Source: Burkholderiales bacterium
GTDB taxonomy: Bacteria > Pseudomonadota > Gammaproteobacteria > Burkholderiales > Burkholderiaceae_C
NCBI GenBank assembly: GCA_003963005.1
Contig: RXJW01000064.1
Coordinates: forward strand, 40,845-104,844
Reading direction: 5' to 3'
DNA: 64,000 nucleotides
Each line of letters opens with the position of its first letter. Within the stretch, counting starts at the first letter, position 1. Below the pieces are notes generated by a model. It had not been told where the DNA came from. It did not search any database and worked only from the letters and a program-made list of their open reading frames with translations. The position numbers and the translations under genes were made by a program. Below are positions 38,320 to 48,030 of this stretch, piece after piece.

Positions 38320-40713
38320 TCAGAGGTCGAACTTCAACTCTGCCGCATAGCTGCGCTGCGGGTAGGGATGGAAATTCCAGTACTTGTCGTTGTTCAGGTT
38401 GTCGATGCCGAACGCGGCCGTCCACTGGCGGTCGATCTGCCAGCGCACGCGCAGGTCGGCCGTCAGGAACTTGCTGACGCCCTGGTAGGCGAAGCCGTTC
38501 ACGTCGGCGTTGTTCAGCGTGCGGTACTGCGGGCCGCTGTAGCGCACCGCCAGGTTGCCGGTCCAGGCGGCGTTGAAGCGGTAGCCGGCCTGCGCCGTGG
38601 CGCGCCAGCGGGCGATGTTGGGCTGCCACTTGCCCACCGTGTCGCCCGGCGTGGCCACGAAGCCGGCGTTGGCCTTGATCTTGGAGTCGGTGTAGGTGAG
38701 GCTCAGCGACAGGTCCAGCCCCGCAGCCAGCCAGTCGGTCGTGGCCAGCGTGGTCTCCAGACCGGTGGTGCCGACCTTGTCGACGTTCTGCACGCGGCTG
38801 ATGTTGCGGTTGGCGGCCGGGTCGAAGGTGGTCTGCGAGTACAGCGAATCACGCGTCGTCTCGGCGAACAGCGTGACGCGCGACTGCAGCGGCCCCAGCG
38901 TGCTCTCGGCGCTGAGCTCGGCCGTCCAGGACTTCTCCGGCTTGAGGTTCGGGTCGTTGATGAACTGCGAGTTGGTGGTGGACGTGGCGCCGTACAGCTC
39001 GCTCACGGTCGGCATGCGCACCGCGCGGCCGAGCGAGGCCTTGAGCACGGTGGCCTCCAGCGCCTGCCAGGACAGCGCCAGCTTGGGCGACAGGTAGTGC
39101 TCGCGGCGTGTCGGATAGCCGAGGCCTTGCGTGGCGGAGAAGTCGGTGCGGCCGTCGCGGGCTTCCCAGGCCTCGGCGCGCAGGCCGAGCACGGCCTTCC
39201 AGTCCGGGCTGATCAGCCAGGCGTCCTGGGCGAAGGCGGCTTCGAGCTGCGTCGTGCCGCTGACCTGGTTGGCCAGTGCGCCGGGCGCATCGGCGAGGTA
39301 GTTGCCGGTGATCGACGAGGTCCGGTAGCGCAGCCGGTAGGTGTCCTGCTGCACGCCGACGTCCACGACATGGGCCGTGCCTGCCGGGCGCCACACGCCC
39401 TTGGCGGCCAGCGTGTGCCAGCCGGTGCCGCTGCCGTCGGCCAGCGTGCCGGCGCCGCCCGTCAGCGCGCCGGGTTGCGGGTTGGTGGCGGCGTTCTGTC
39501 GCTTGTCGTCGCGGCCGTAGTCGTAGAGGCTTGCGGCCAGCTCCCAGTCCCAGTCGCCGCCGCTGCGGCTCTTCAGCGACAGGCCGTGCATCGTGTGGCT
39601 GAGCTTCTCGCGCGTGACGGCGAAGTCGCCCCCGGTGAGCGCGGCGTACTGCTTGCCGTCGATGACGATGGCGCCGGCCAGCACCGGCTGGCCGGCAGCG
39701 TTGCGCAGGTAGCTCGCCGAATTGCCGTCGGCGTCGTTGCGCCAGGCCCCGAACACATAGCTGGCGCGCAGCGTCGGGCTCAGGTCGTAGGCCAGCTTGA
39801 CCTTGAAGTGGTCCTGCACCGTGCGGTACTGGGTGCCCGCGCCGAGCAGCCACCAGGCCTGGTTGGCATTGTTCAGACCGGCCACGGCGCCGGTGACCGG
39901 CGTGCCGTTCGTGACGGGCGTGCCGGCAGACACGAGCCGCGTTGCGAAGGTCAGCGGCTGGCCTTCGCTGTCGGTGCGGTTCACGTTCAGCCACCAGCTC
40001 CAGTCGCCCTCGCGGCTGCCCACCGAGGCGCTCGCCTGCCAGGCGCGGTAGGTGCGCTTGGTGTTGTACAGCTCGAAGGGCTGAGCGACGTAGCCGACCT
40101 TGGCGTGGGCTTCGAACCGGCTGGGCATGCGGGTGACGTAGTCCACCACCGCGCCGACCGAATTGCCCGGGTAGGCGGCCGAGAAGGGGCCGTACATGAC
40201 GTCCACCCGCTCGATCTCCTCCGGCGTGACGAGGCCCCAGCGCGGCGGAAAGCTCAGCCCGCCCACGCCGTTGCCGAGGTAGTTGCTCAGCAGGATGCCG
40301 TCGGCATACACGGCCGAGCGCGCGCTGTTGCCGGTGCCCGAGGCGCGGCTGGACAGGATGGCGTGGTTGTAGTCGCCGATGTAGCGCTTGCGCACGAGCA
40401 GGCTGGGCAGGTACTTCAGCGCGTCTTCGGAGTCGGTCGCGTTGACGGTGCGCTCGATGTCCTCGCGGGTGACGGTCTCGCGCGTGGTCGGGATGTTGGT
40501 GGGCAGCGAGCTGGGCGAGGCGCCTTGCACGCGCACGAGGCCAAGGCGGGTGCGGGGCGGCGTCGCGGTGCCGTCGTCGGTCTGGGCGGCGGCGGCGTTG
40601 ACTGCCGCCGGGGCGTCGTCGCAGTCGCAGTCGTCGCAGGCGTGGGCGAGGGTCGGCAGGAGGTAGAGCGCAGCGCAGGTCGCAACGGCGCGCGCCATCA
40701 GGGTCTTGTTCAT
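38320..40713 (-). CDS. TonB-dependent outer-membrane receptor, putative metal (copper) uptake
   Basis: 797-residue outer-membrane barrel. A signal peptide ends ALA/THA near residue 24 and is followed by an acidic cysteine stretch CDDCDCDD, a possible metal-binding tag. The plug domain is at about 60-190 (ETVTREDIERTVNATDSEDALKYLPS, short: EDALKYLP; then YADGILLSNYLG and VDVMYGPFSAAYPGNS). A beta barrel runs to the C-terminal SYAAELKFDL with the terminal aromatic/Leu signature. Substrate: neighbours DUF2946 and YcnI are both linked to copper, hence the proposal; iron complexes cannot be excluded. Confidence 0.88.
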   Translation of the reverse strand: MNKTLMARAVATCAALYLLPTLAHACDDCDCDDAPAAVNAAAAQTDDGTATPPRTRLGLVRVQGASPSSLPTNIPTTRETVTREDIERTVNATDSEDALKYLPSLLVRKRYIGDYNHAILSSRASGTGNSARSAVYADGILLSNYLGNGVGGLSFPPRWGLVTPEEIERVDVMYGPFSAAYPGNSVGAVVDYVTRMPSRFEAHAKVGYVAQPFELYNTKRTYRAWQASASVGSREGDWSWWLNVNRTDSEGQPLTFATRLVSAGTPVTNGTPVTGAVAGLNNANQAWWLLGAGTQYRTVQDHFKVKLAYDLSPTLRASYVFGAWRNDADGNSASYLRNAAGQPVLAGAIVIDGKQYAALTGGDFAVTREKLSHTMHGLSLKSRSGGDWDWELAASLYDYGRDDKRQNAATNPQPGALTGGAGTLADGSGTGWHTLAAKGVWRPAGTAHVVDVGVQQDTYRLRYRTSSITGNYLADAPGALANQVSGTTQLEAAFAQDAWLISPDWKAVLGLRAEAWEARDGRTDFSATQGLGYPTRREHYLSPKLALSWQALEATVLKASLGRAVRMPTVSELYGATSTTNSQFINDPNLKPEKSWTAELSAESTLGPLQSRVTLFAETTRDSLYSQTTFDPAANRNISRVQNVDKVGTTGLETTLATTDWLAAGLDLSLSLTYTDSKIKANAGFVATPGDTVGKWQPNIARWRATAQAGYRFNAAWTGNLAVRYSGPQYRTLNNADVNGFAYQGVSKFLTADLRVRWQIDRQWTAAFGIDNLNNDKYWNFHPYPQRSYAAELKFDL

Positions 40714-40808
40714 GGGCAGCAGTGATCGAACCGAGCCCGGGCCGCGGCGCTGGCGCGGCGGCACGGGCGAACGCCGCACCTCGGCGGCGCGGCGGCGTCA
40801 GGGAGCGA

Positions 40809-41198
40809 TCACAGGGTGGGAGGGGCGCGTGCGCTGGCAGGGCGCCAGGCGTGGGCGGTGACGGGGGCCGTCCAGAAGCGCTCGGGGGCTTCCAGCACGA
40901 GGTCGTCACGCAGCACCGGCGACACCGGCGCGGGCGGCGGCGCCGCGTCACCCGTGCCGATGTGGCAGGCGGGGCAGTGGCCCTTGGCCAGCAGGTCCAG
41001 TGCCGCTTCGATCGGCTTGGGCTGGGCCAGGTTCGTGGCGGAGGGCGAGCGGCAGACGTCCTGCAGCGCGTTGAAGTCGCCCCGCGCATGCGCCAGCGCC
41101 ATGCTGATGCCCGGCGCGAGCACGCCCAGCAGGAACACGGCCACGAGCCACCACGCCGAGCGGCGGGCGGTGCGGGTCGTGATGCGGAGCGCGGTCAT
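40809..41198 (-). CDS. DUF2946 family protein
   Basis: 129-residue protein with an N-terminal membrane helix (WWLVAVFLLGVLAPGISMALA). The periplasmic domain has the conserved cysteine motif HCPACHIG and a further Cys in QDVCRS. DUF2946 genes commonly precede TonB-dependent receptors or copper-handling genes, as here. The CPAC pair with His residues is a plausible metal or redox site, though no activity is established. It is 95 bases upstream of the receptor gene on the same strand. Confidence 0.85.
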   Translation of the reverse strand: MTALRITTRTARRSAWWLVAVFLLGVLAPGISMALAHARGDFNALQDVCRSPSATNLAQPKPIEAALDLLAKGHCPACHIGTGDAAPPPAPVSPVLRDDLVLEAPERFWTAPVTAHAWRPASARAPPTL

Positions 41199-41222
41199 GG
41201 GGCGCGATCTTAGGTGAGCCCG

Positions 41223-42449
41223 TCAGCGCGGCGCTTGCAGCAGATCAACCAAGGTGCGGGCAATGACCTCGGTGGCGCGCTTCAGGTCGTCAAGCACCAG
41301 ATGCTCGTCGGCCCGCTTGGCATTGCTCTCCAGCACGGTGCGAGGGCCGGCGCCGTAGATGGCCGCGGGAATGCCGCGAGCCGTGTACAGGCGCACGTCG
41401 GTGTACAGCGGCGTGCCCGAGGTGGGAATGGGCTCGCCGAACACCGCACTGGCATGGCGCTGAAGGGCGGCCACCAGCGGCTCGGCGCTGGCCAGCGGTT
41501 TCGTCGAGCGGGCCAGCAGCAGCCGCTTGATGTCGACCGTGATGCCCGGGCAGGCGGCGACGGTGGACGCGATCAGGTCGCGCACTTCGGCTTCCACGGC
41601 GGCCGGGTCTTCTTCCGGGATCATGCGGCGGTCCAGCTTGAGCACGACCTTGCCCGGCACGACGTTGGTGTTGCTGCCGCCTTCGATGCGGCCGACGTTG
41701 AGATAAGGGTGCGTGATGCCCGGCACCTCGGACAGCCGGGTGCGCAACACGTCGTTGTAGGCGTACAGCGCCGTGAGCAGGCGGTTCGCGGCCTGCAGCG
41801 CATCCACGCCGGTGTGCGGGTAGGCGGCGTGCGAGGCCAGGCCGTGCAGCGTCACTTCCATCTGCAGGCAGCCGTTGTGCGCGGTGACGACCTGGTAGCT
41901 GAAGCCGGCGGCGATCAGGTAGTCGGGCTTCGTCAGCCCCTGGGCCAGCAGCCAGCCCGGGCCGAGCTCGCCACCGAACTCCTCGTCGTAGGTGAAGTGC
42001 AGCTCCACCGCACCCCGCAGCGGCAGGCCCGACTGCTTCAGTGCGAGCAGCGCGTAGGTGTAGGTCGCGAAATCGCTCTTGCTGACGGCGGCGGCGCGGC
42101 CGTAGAGCCGGCCGTCGACGATCTCGCCGCCGTAGGGGTCGTGCGTCCAGCCCTCACCGGGCGGGACGACGTCGCCGTGCGCGTTGAGCGCGACCGTCGG
42201 GCCCTCCGGCGTGAACCGGTGGCGCACGATCAGGTTGGTGACCGACTGCATGCCGGCGGCGTGGACGACGGAGGCCGGCACGTTGTGCTTCTCGACCGTG
42301 AACCCCAGCTCGGTCAGCAGCTCGGCCGTGCGATAGGCGTGCGCGGCGTTGTTGCCGGGCGGTGTGTCGGTCGGCACGCGCACGAGGGCTTGCAGGAAGC
42401 GGACTTCGGCGTCGAAGTTCTCGGCGATCAGGGCGGCGAGCTGGGGCAT
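41223..42449 (-). CDS. M20 family (ArgE/DapE-like) peptidase homologue with divergent metal ligands
   Basis: 408-residue two-domain hydrolase: catalytic halves at 1-185 and 300-408 around a dimerisation lid (LHGLASHAAYPHTG). The first zinc motif NAHGDVVP and the catalytic Glu pair in TYDEEFGG are intact. The usual bridging Asp segment GRGxxDMK instead reads GRAAAVSK. The third ligand region reads AAGFSYQVV without the Glu/Asp, and the final ligand His, normally in an AHgaDE motif, is replaced (NAKRADE). It still looks like an amidohydrolase fold. Substrate and even metal content are uncertain. Confidence 0.85.
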   Translation of the reverse strand: MPQLAALIAENFDAEVRFLQALVRVPTDTPPGNNAAHAYRTAELLTELGFTVEKHNVPASVVHAAGMQSVTNLIVRHRFTPEGPTVALNAHGDVVPPGEGWTHDPYGGEIVDGRLYGRAAAVSKSDFATYTYALLALKQSGLPLRGAVELHFTYDEEFGGELGPGWLLAQGLTKPDYLIAAGFSYQVVTAHNGCLQMEVTLHGLASHAAYPHTGVDALQAANRLLTALYAYNDVLRTRLSEVPGITHPYLNVGRIEGGSNTNVVPGKVVLKLDRRMIPEEDPAAVEAEVRDLIASTVAACPGITVDIKRLLLARSTKPLASAEPLVAALQRHASAVFGEPIPTSGTPLYTDVRLYTARGIPAAIYGAGPRTVLESNAKRADEHLVLDDLKRATEVIARTLVDLLQAPR

Positions 42450-42577
42450 GGGTGGCAGGCGGGGGCACGTCTGCCAAGGGCAGACCGCCGGGTTGGGGAT
42501 CGCACCATACCAGCGAAGTCGCCGCCCGGCGGCAGGTGAGTGTCACGGGTTTCCGACGGATAGCCTGTCAGCAAAGA

Positions 42578-42591
42578 TTGACGTAGCGCAA
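42578..42591 (+). promoter_or_regulatory. Possible FNR-type box upstream of bchE
   Basis: TTGACGTAGCGCAA is a partial match to the FNR consensus TTGATNNNNATCAA (first half-site 4 of 5, second 3 of 5). It is centred about 45 bases before the bchE start. FnrL control of bchE is known in Rubrivivax; this particular site is inference. Confidence 0.4.
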
Positions 42592-42629
42592 ATCGGCGCG
42601 GGGTGCCCGGGCGTACCTTGCCTCGCACC

Positions 42630-44321
42630 ATGCGAATCCTCTTCATCCACCCCAACTACCACTCGGGCGGGGCCGAGATTGCCGGCAACTGGCCGCCCGC
42701 CTGGGTGGCCTACCTGACCGGGCATCTCAAGGCCGCGGGCTACGAGGATGTGCATTTCGTCGACGCCATGACGCACCATCTCGACGACGAGACCGTGCGC
42801 CAGCGCATCGCCGAGCTGCGCCCGGACATCGTCGGCCTGACCGCGATCACGCCGGCCATCTACAAGGCCGAGCGGCTGCTGCAGATCGCCAAGGACGTGG
42901 ACGAGCGCATCGTGACGGTGCTGGGCGGCATCCATGGCACCTTCATGTACCCGCAGGTGCTGCAGGAGGCGCCGTGGATCGACGCCGTCGTGCGCGGCGA
43001 GGGCGAGCAGGTGTTCCTGAACTTCGTGCAGGCCGTGGAGAGCGGCCAGTGGCCGCGCGACCGCAGCAGCGTGCGCGGCATCGCCTTCCGTGGGGACGAC
43101 GGCACGGTGGTGGCCACGCCGGCCGAGCCGCCCATCCAGGACCTGGACCGCATCAAGCCCGACTGGGGCATCCTGGAGTGGGACAAATACATCTACGTGC
43201 CGCTGGGCGTGCGTGTGGCCATCCCGAACTTTGCGCGCGGCTGCCCGTTCACCTGCAGCTTCTGCAGCCAGTGGAAGTTCTGGCGCGACTACCGCATCCG
43301 CGAGCCCAAGGCGGTGGTGGACGAGATCGAGGACCTCGTGAAGAACCACGGCGTCGGCTTCTTCATCCTGGCCGACGAAGAGCCCACGATCCACCGCAAG
43401 AAGTTCATCGCATTCTGCGAGGAACTCATCGAGCGCAATCTCCCCGTGCAGTGGGGCATCAACACGCGCGTGACCGACATCCTGCGCGACGAGAAGCTGC
43501 TGCCCCTGTTCCGCCGTGCCGGCCTCGTGCACGTGAGCCTGGGCACCGAGGCCGCCGCGCAGTTGAAGCTGGAGCGCTTCAACAAGGAAACCACCATCGA
43601 GCAGAACAAGAAGGCCATCCGCCTGCTGCGCGAGGCGGGCATCGTCAGCGAGGCGCAGTTCATCGTGGGCCTGGAAAACGAGACGGCCGAGACGCTCGAA
43701 GAAACCTACCGCATGGCACGGGACTGGAACCCCGACATGGCGAACTGGGCGATGTACACGCCCTGGCCCTTCAGCGACCTCTTCCAGGAGCTCGGCGACA
43801 AGGTCGAGGTGTTCGACTTCGAGAAGTACAACTTCGTCACGCCCATCATGAAGCCCGACGCGATGGACCGCGCCGAGCTGCTGGACCGCGTGATGAACAA
43901 CTACCGGCGCTTCTTCATGAACAAGGCGCTGCTGCAGTACCCCTGGACGCGCGACAAGCAGCGCCGCAAATACCTGCTCGGCTGCCTGAAGGCCTTTGCC
44001 AAGAGCGGCTTCCAGCGCACCTTCTACGACCTCGGCCGCGTGGGCTACTGGGGCCCGCAGACGAAGAAGAAGGTCGACTTCGGCTTTGCCGACACCCGGG
44101 TGCATGGCCGACCGGACGCGGCGGCCATTGCCGATGCGGATGCCCAGTGGGTGACGATGCACGGCCCCAAGATCCAGATGCGCCGGCAAAAGGGCGAGGA
44201 CATCGCCGCTGCCGCACTGGCCGCCATCGGCGACGGCCCGGCGGCCTCGGCCTGCGGCGGCGGGGGCCAGCTCAGCGACGCGCAGGCCGATGCTGCACTG
44301 GCCGGGTCGCCCGCACGATGA
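42630..44321 (+). CDS. bchE: Anaerobic Mg-protoporphyrin IX monomethyl ester cyclase BchE
   Basis: Oxygen-independent cyclase that builds the isocyclic E ring of bacteriochlorophyll, using radical SAM chemistry, B12 and water-derived oxygen. The 563-residue protein has an N-terminal B12-binding-like domain ([31 protein letters not shown]) and a radical SAM centre CPFTCSFC (CxxxCxxC). The segments [13 protein letters not shown] and [17 protein letters not shown] follow. ATG 42630 gives the family's N-terminus. Its stop overlaps the bchJ start (ATGA). No other photosynthesis genes are nearby, so this pair is detached from the main cluster. A possible FNR box lies upstream. Confidence 0.94.
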   Translation: MRILFIHPNYHSGGAEIAGNWPPAWVAYLTGHLKAAGYEDVHFVDAMTHHLDDETVRQRIAELRPDIVGLTAITPAIYKAERLLQIAKDVDERIVTVLGGIHGTFMYPQVLQEAPWIDAVVRGEGEQVFLNFVQAVESGQWPRDRSSVRGIAFRGDDGTVVATPAEPPIQDLDRIKPDWGILEWDKYIYVPLGVRVAIPNFARGCPFTCSFCSQWKFWRDYRIREPKAVVDEIEDLVKNHGVGFFILADEEPTIHRKKFIAFCEELIERNLPVQWGINTRVTDILRDEKLLPLFRRAGLVHVSLGTEAAAQLKLERFNKETTIEQNKKAIRLLREAGIVSEAQFIVGLENETAETLEETYRMARDWNPDMANWAMYTPWPFSDLFQELGDKVEVFDFEKYNFVTPIMKPDAMDRAELLDRVMNNYRRFFMNKALLQYPWTRDKQRRKYLLGCLKAFAKSGFQRTFYDLGRVGYWGPQTKKKVDFGFADTRVHGRPDAAAIADADAQWVTMHGPKIQMRRQKGEDIAAAALAAIGDGPAASACGGGGQLSDAQADAALAGSPAR

Positions 44322-44905
44322 GCGCGGTCAGACGCATCGGCCCGAACGCCATCACGCGCGTCGCCGAGGTGCTGCCGCCGATGGTCGGTGCCAGCATGAC
44401 GCGGTCGCTGTTCGAGCGCGCCGGCCTGCTCGGCCACCTGCTGCAGCCGCCCGAGGCGATGGTCGACGAGGAGGACGTGCGCCGTCTGCATGCGGCGCTG
44501 CGCGACTCGCTCGGCGCGCAGACGGCGGCGTCGGTCGCCCGCCGCGCAGGCCAGCGCACCGCCGACTACCTGCTGGCACACCGCATCCCGGCCGCGGCGC
44601 AGGCCGTGCTGCGGGCGCTGCCGGCAATGGCCGCGGCGCGACTGCTGCTTCGGGCGGTGTCGCGCCATGCATGGACCTTTGCCGGCAGCGGTGAGTTCAG
44701 CGCAGCCGTCGGCCGCCCCGTCGTGCTGACGATCCGCCACAACCCGCTCTGCCGCGACCTGCACAGCGACGGGCCGGCCTGCGACTACTACGCCGCGGTC
44801 TTCGAGCGGCTGTTCCGTGTGCTCGTGCACCGCGACACCCAGGTGCGCGAGGTCGCCTGCGAAGCCTGTGGTGATGCGGCCTGCGTGTTCGAGCTGACCT
44901 GGTGA
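44318..44905 (+). CDS. bchJ: BchJ, V4R-domain bacteriochlorophyll synthesis protein
   Basis: 195-residue protein with a C-terminal V4R domain marked by the Cys cluster [15 protein letters not shown] and [13 protein letters not shown]. BchJ was first called an 8-vinyl reductase; that reaction is now credited to BciA/BciB, and BchJ is thought to assist Mg-porphyrin handling. Direct overlap with bchE (ATGA) supports joint function in bacteriochlorophyll synthesis. The N-terminal half is helical and Ala/Arg-rich. Confidence 0.88.
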   Translation: MSAVRRIGPNAITRVAEVLPPMVGASMTRSLFERAGLLGHLLQPPEAMVDEEDVRRLHAALRDSLGAQTAASVARRAGQRTADYLLAHRIPAAAQAVLRALPAMAAARLLLRAVSRHAWTFAGSGEFSAAVGRPVVLTIRHNPLCRDLHSDGPACDYYAAVFERLFRVLVHRDTQVREVACEACGDAACVFELTW

Positions 44906-44915
44906 GGCCGGGCTC

Positions 44916-46664
44916 TCAGGCCAAGCCGTGCAGCAGGTGCTGGAAGGCCCGCACCGCCAGCTCGGCGTCGTCCACCGTGACCGACTCCAGCGGGTTGTGG
45001 CTGATGCCGCCATTGCCGCCGCGCACGAAAAGCATGGCCTGCGGCAGCAGCTCGTGGATCTTCATCGCGTCGTGGCCCGCGCCCGAGGGCAGGCGGTGCA
45101 GCGGCAGGCCGAGGGCCGTCACGGCAGCCTCCCAGCGGCGCTGCCAGTCGCGGTCGCTCGGCGCGGCGTTGGCCGCCATTGTCGGCTGCAGCGTGTAGCT
45201 CAGGCCGCGGCGCTGGCAGATGTCGTCCAGGCGGCGGCGCACGTCGGCGTCCAGCGCATCACGGGCGGCGTCGGTCGTGGCGCGCAGGTCCAGGCTGAAG
45301 CGGCAGCGGCCCGGGATCACGTTGATCGAGCCCGATGGCACCTCCAGCATGCCCACCGTGGCCACCACGTCGGGCACGGCCGATGCGCGCTGCTCGCAGA
45401 ACAGGATCAGCTCGGCCACGCCCGCGGCCGCATCACGGCGCTGGCCCATCGGCGTCGTGCCCGCATGGCTCGCCAGGCCGATGATCTCGCCGGTGTAGCG
45501 GCGGCTGCCGTTGATGCTGGTGACGATGCCCAGCGGCAGGTCCAGGCTGTCCAGCACGGGGCCTTGCTCGATGTGCACTTCCACGAAGCCGAGGTAGCGG
45601 CTGCGGTCGCGCTGCAGGGCCGTGATGCCGGCCACCTTGCCGGGCAGGCCGGCCGCCTGCATCGCCTCGCGCAGCGTCACGCCGTGGGCGTCGGTCTGGT
45701 CGAGCCAGGTGGGGTCGAAGGCGCCGGTCAGCGCGCTGGACGCGAGGAAGGTGGCGGCGTAGCGCTGGCCTTCCTCTTCCGAGAACCCGACCACTTCGAG
45801 CCCCACCGGCAGCCGCTGGCCTCGGGCGTGCAGTTCGCGCACCGCGAGCATCGGCACGAAGATGCCCAGCCGCCCGTCGAAGCGGCCGGCGCGGCGCACG
45901 GTGTCGTAGTGGCTGCCGGTGAGCAGGCGCTGGTCGCCGGTGCCGTGGTACACGCCCACGACGTTGCCCACGGCATCGCGGTGCACCTCGTCGAAGCCGC
46001 AGTCGCGCATCCAGGCCATCAGCTGTTCGGCGACGGCGGTGTGAGCGGGCGTGGCATAGGTGCAGGTGAGCCACTCGGGGTCGTCGCTGTGTCGGGCGAG
46101 GTCGGCGGCCCAGTCCCACAGCTGCTGGCCGAGCGTGGGTTCGACACCGAACTTGTCGTTCAGGCGGATCTCGGCGATGCGGTGGATCTGCCGCAGGCAT
46201 TCGGCCCGCTCCACGTCGGGGTGAGCGCGCAGCCGGCGCTCGAAGGTCGCGATGATCTCCTGGCGCGTGAAGCCGGTGCCGCGCGGCCCGCGAACCGCGA
46301 GGATGAACGGCCAGCCGAAGCGGGTGTTGTAGTCGGCATTCAGCTGCTGGAGCTTGGCGAACTCGGCGGGCGTGCAGGCGGTGAGGCCGGCTTTTTGCTG
46401 CTCGTTCGTCGATTCCGCGGTCAGCTCGCCCGCGACGGCGGCCTTGCCGGCCAGCTCGGGGTGGGCGCGGATGAGGCCGAGCTGCTCGTCGACCGAAGCC
46501 TCGCGCACGACGCGGGCCAGCGCCACCTTGAGCGCGGCGGGCGTGGCAAACGGGCGGGCGGCCGCGGCGCGCTCGGCGATCCACGGGGAATGCTCGTAGG
46601 TGCCGTCCAGCAGGGCGACGACATCGGCCACCGAAGCGGCATTGAGTTGATCCAGAAAATTCAC
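44916..46664 (-). CDS. Fused OHCU decarboxylase (UraD) and allantoate amidohydrolase (AllC)
   Basis: 582-residue fusion from GTG 46664. Residues 1-165 are UraD, which decarboxylates 2-oxo-4-hydroxy-4-carboxy-5-ureidoimidazoline to S-allantoin (HPELAGKAAVAGELTAES, FGWPFILAVRG). From about 170 the chain is an M20-type allantoate amidohydrolase: TGSHYDTVRRAGRFDGRLG, EEEGQRY, HIEQGPVLDS, and a C-terminal SGAGHDAMKIHELLP and GGISHNPLE. These carry the metal ligands His, Asp, Glu and His. The two halves act on either side of allantoinase, which is encoded 23 bases upstream (puuE). An upstream extension to 46739 would overlap puuE and is rejected. Confidence 0.92.
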   Translation of the reverse strand: MNFLDQLNAASVADVVALLDGTYEHSPWIAERAAAARPFATPAALKVALARVVREASVDEQLGLIRAHPELAGKAAVAGELTAESTNEQQKAGLTACTPAEFAKLQQLNADYNTRFGWPFILAVRGPRGTGFTRQEIIATFERRLRAHPDVERAECLRQIHRIAEIRLNDKFGVEPTLGQQLWDWAADLARHSDDPEWLTCTYATPAHTAVAEQLMAWMRDCGFDEVHRDAVGNVVGVYHGTGDQRLLTGSHYDTVRRAGRFDGRLGIFVPMLAVRELHARGQRLPVGLEVVGFSEEEGQRYAATFLASSALTGAFDPTWLDQTDAHGVTLREAMQAAGLPGKVAGITALQRDRSRYLGFVEVHIEQGPVLDSLDLPLGIVTSINGSRRYTGEIIGLASHAGTTPMGQRRDAAAGVAELILFCEQRASAVPDVVATVGMLEVPSGSINVIPGRCRFSLDLRATTDAARDALDADVRRRLDDICQRRGLSYTLQPTMAANAAPSDRDWQRRWEAAVTALGLPLHRLPSGAGHDAMKIHELLPQAMLFVRGGNGGISHNPLESVTVDDAELAVRAFQHLLHGLA

Positions 46665-46687
46665 TCTGACCCCATTTTCATGGTCGT

Positions 46688-47644
46688 TCAGGCCCACAGG
46701 AAGGCGGTGCGGGCGTCGAAGGGATGGGTGGCTTTCCAATGCCGGGCGATGTCCAGGCGGCGGCAGACCCAGACGCGGTCGTGGGCCTCGAGGTGGTCGA
46801 GGAACTTCTGCAGTGCGCGCATTCGCCCCGGGCGGCCCAGCAGGCGGCAGTGCATGCCGATGCTCATCATCTTCGGGCTGTCGGCGCCCTCGGCGTAGAG
46901 CACGTCGAAGCTGTCCTTCAGGTACTCGAAGAAGGGCTCGCCATGGCTGAAGCCCTGGGGCAGGGCGAAGCGCATGTCATTGCAGTCGAGCGTGTAGGGC
47001 ACGACGAGGTGCGGCGCCAGGCTGCCGTCGGTCTTCTTCACCTGCAGCCAGAAGGGCAGGTCGTCGCCGTAGTAGTCGCTGTCGTACTCGAAGCCGCCGA
47101 AGTCGGCCACCAGCCGGCGGGTGTTGGGGCTGTCGCGGCCGGTGTACCAGCCCAGGCCGTGCGGGTCGCGGCCCAGTGTCAGGCGTTTCAGGCTCGCCAT
47201 GGCCTGCGCCATGTGGGCGCGCTCGGTGTCTTCGTCGATGCCCTGGTAATGGATCCAGCGCCAGCCGTGGGAGGCGATCTCGTGGTTCAGTTCGACAAAG
47301 GCCTGGGTCACGTCGGGGTGGCGCTCGAGCGCCATGCCCACGCCGAACACCGTCAGCGGCAGCGCGCGCTGCTCGAACTCCTTCAGCAGCCGCCACACGC
47401 CCACCCGCGAGCCGTACTCGTAGATGCCTTCCATGCTGAGATGACGCGCCGGGTAGCTGGCCGGGTTGAACAGCTCCGACAGGAACTGCTCGCTGCCGGC
47501 ATCGCCATGCAGCACCGAGTTCTCGCCGCCCTCTTCGTAGTTCAGCACGAACTGCACGGCCACCCGGGCATTGCCCGGCCACTGCGCATGCGGCGGGTTC
47601 TCGCCATAGCCGACCAGGTCACGGGGATAACGGGGTGTGCTCAT
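46688..47644 (-). CDS. puuE: Allantoinase PuuE (polysaccharide-deacetylase fold)
   Basis: 318-residue metal-independent allantoinase that opens allantoin to allantoate. It begins [22 protein letters not shown] and has the NodB-like fold segments [40 protein letters not shown] and the late [12 protein letters not shown]. These blocks are diagnostic of PuuE against other polysaccharide deacetylases. ATG 47644 is chosen over the earlier frame start because the family N-terminus begins there. It is divergent from uraH across 32 bases and first in the unit with the uraD-allC fusion. Confidence 0.94.
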   Translation of the reverse strand: MSTPRYPRDLVGYGENPPHAQWPGNARVAVQFVLNYEEGGENSVLHGDAGSEQFLSELFNPASYPARHLSMEGIYEYGSRVGVWRLLKEFEQRALPLTVFGVGMALERHPDVTQAFVELNHEIASHGWRWIHYQGIDEDTERAHMAQAMASLKRLTLGRDPHGLGWYTGRDSPNTRRLVADFGGFEYDSDYYGDDLPFWLQVKKTDGSLAPHLVVPYTLDCNDMRFALPQGFSHGEPFFEYLKDSFDVLYAEGADSPKMMSIGMHCRLLGRPGRMRALQKFLDHLEAHDRVWVCRRLDIARHWKATHPFDARTAFLWA

Positions 47645-47676
47645 CCCTACACTTTGCACCAAGGAATGGAGTCCCC

Positions 47677-48030
47677 ATGGGAAAACTGACAACACATGTG
47701 CTGGACACGGCCCATGGCTGCCCGGCAGCCGGCATGGCCGTCCGCCTCTACCGATTCGACGCCGAAGGCCCGAAGTGGCTGCGCAGCCTGGTGCTGAATG
47801 CCGACGGCCGCACGGATGGCCCGGTGCTGGAAGGCGCCGCCTTCACGGCCGGCCGCTACCGCCTGGTGTTTGAAGTCGCCGCCTATTTCCGCGCCCGAGG
47901 CGCGACGCTGCCCGAGCCGGCCTTCCTGGACGAAGTGCCGCTGGACTTCGGCATCGCCGATCCGGACAGCCACTACCACGTGCCACTGCTCGCCTCACCC
48001 TGGGCGTATTCCACCTATCGTGGAAGCTGA
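47677..48030 (+). CDS. uraH: 5-hydroxyisourate hydrolase (transthyretin-like)
   Basis: 117-residue HIUase that hydrolyses 5-hydroxyisourate to OHCU. It has the N-terminal signature [16 protein letters not shown] and the C-terminal tetrapeptide YRGS with [12 protein letters not shown] before it, as in the catalytic transthyretin-related proteins. A GGAATGGAG-like site precedes the ATG. It overlaps xdhC by 11 bases. It acts between PuuD and the UraD half of the fusion gene. Confidence 0.95.
   Translation: MGKLTTHVLDTAHGCPAAGMAVRLYRFDAEGPKWLRSLVLNADGRTDGPVLEGAAFTAGRYRLVFEVAAYFRARGATLPEPAFLDEVPLDFGIADPDSHYHVPLLASPWAYSTYRGS

Noticed and set aside
40714..40808. A cobalamin riboswitch before the TonB receptor
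   Set aside because: No B12-box-like sequence or matching fold elements could be found there or in 37348-37787.
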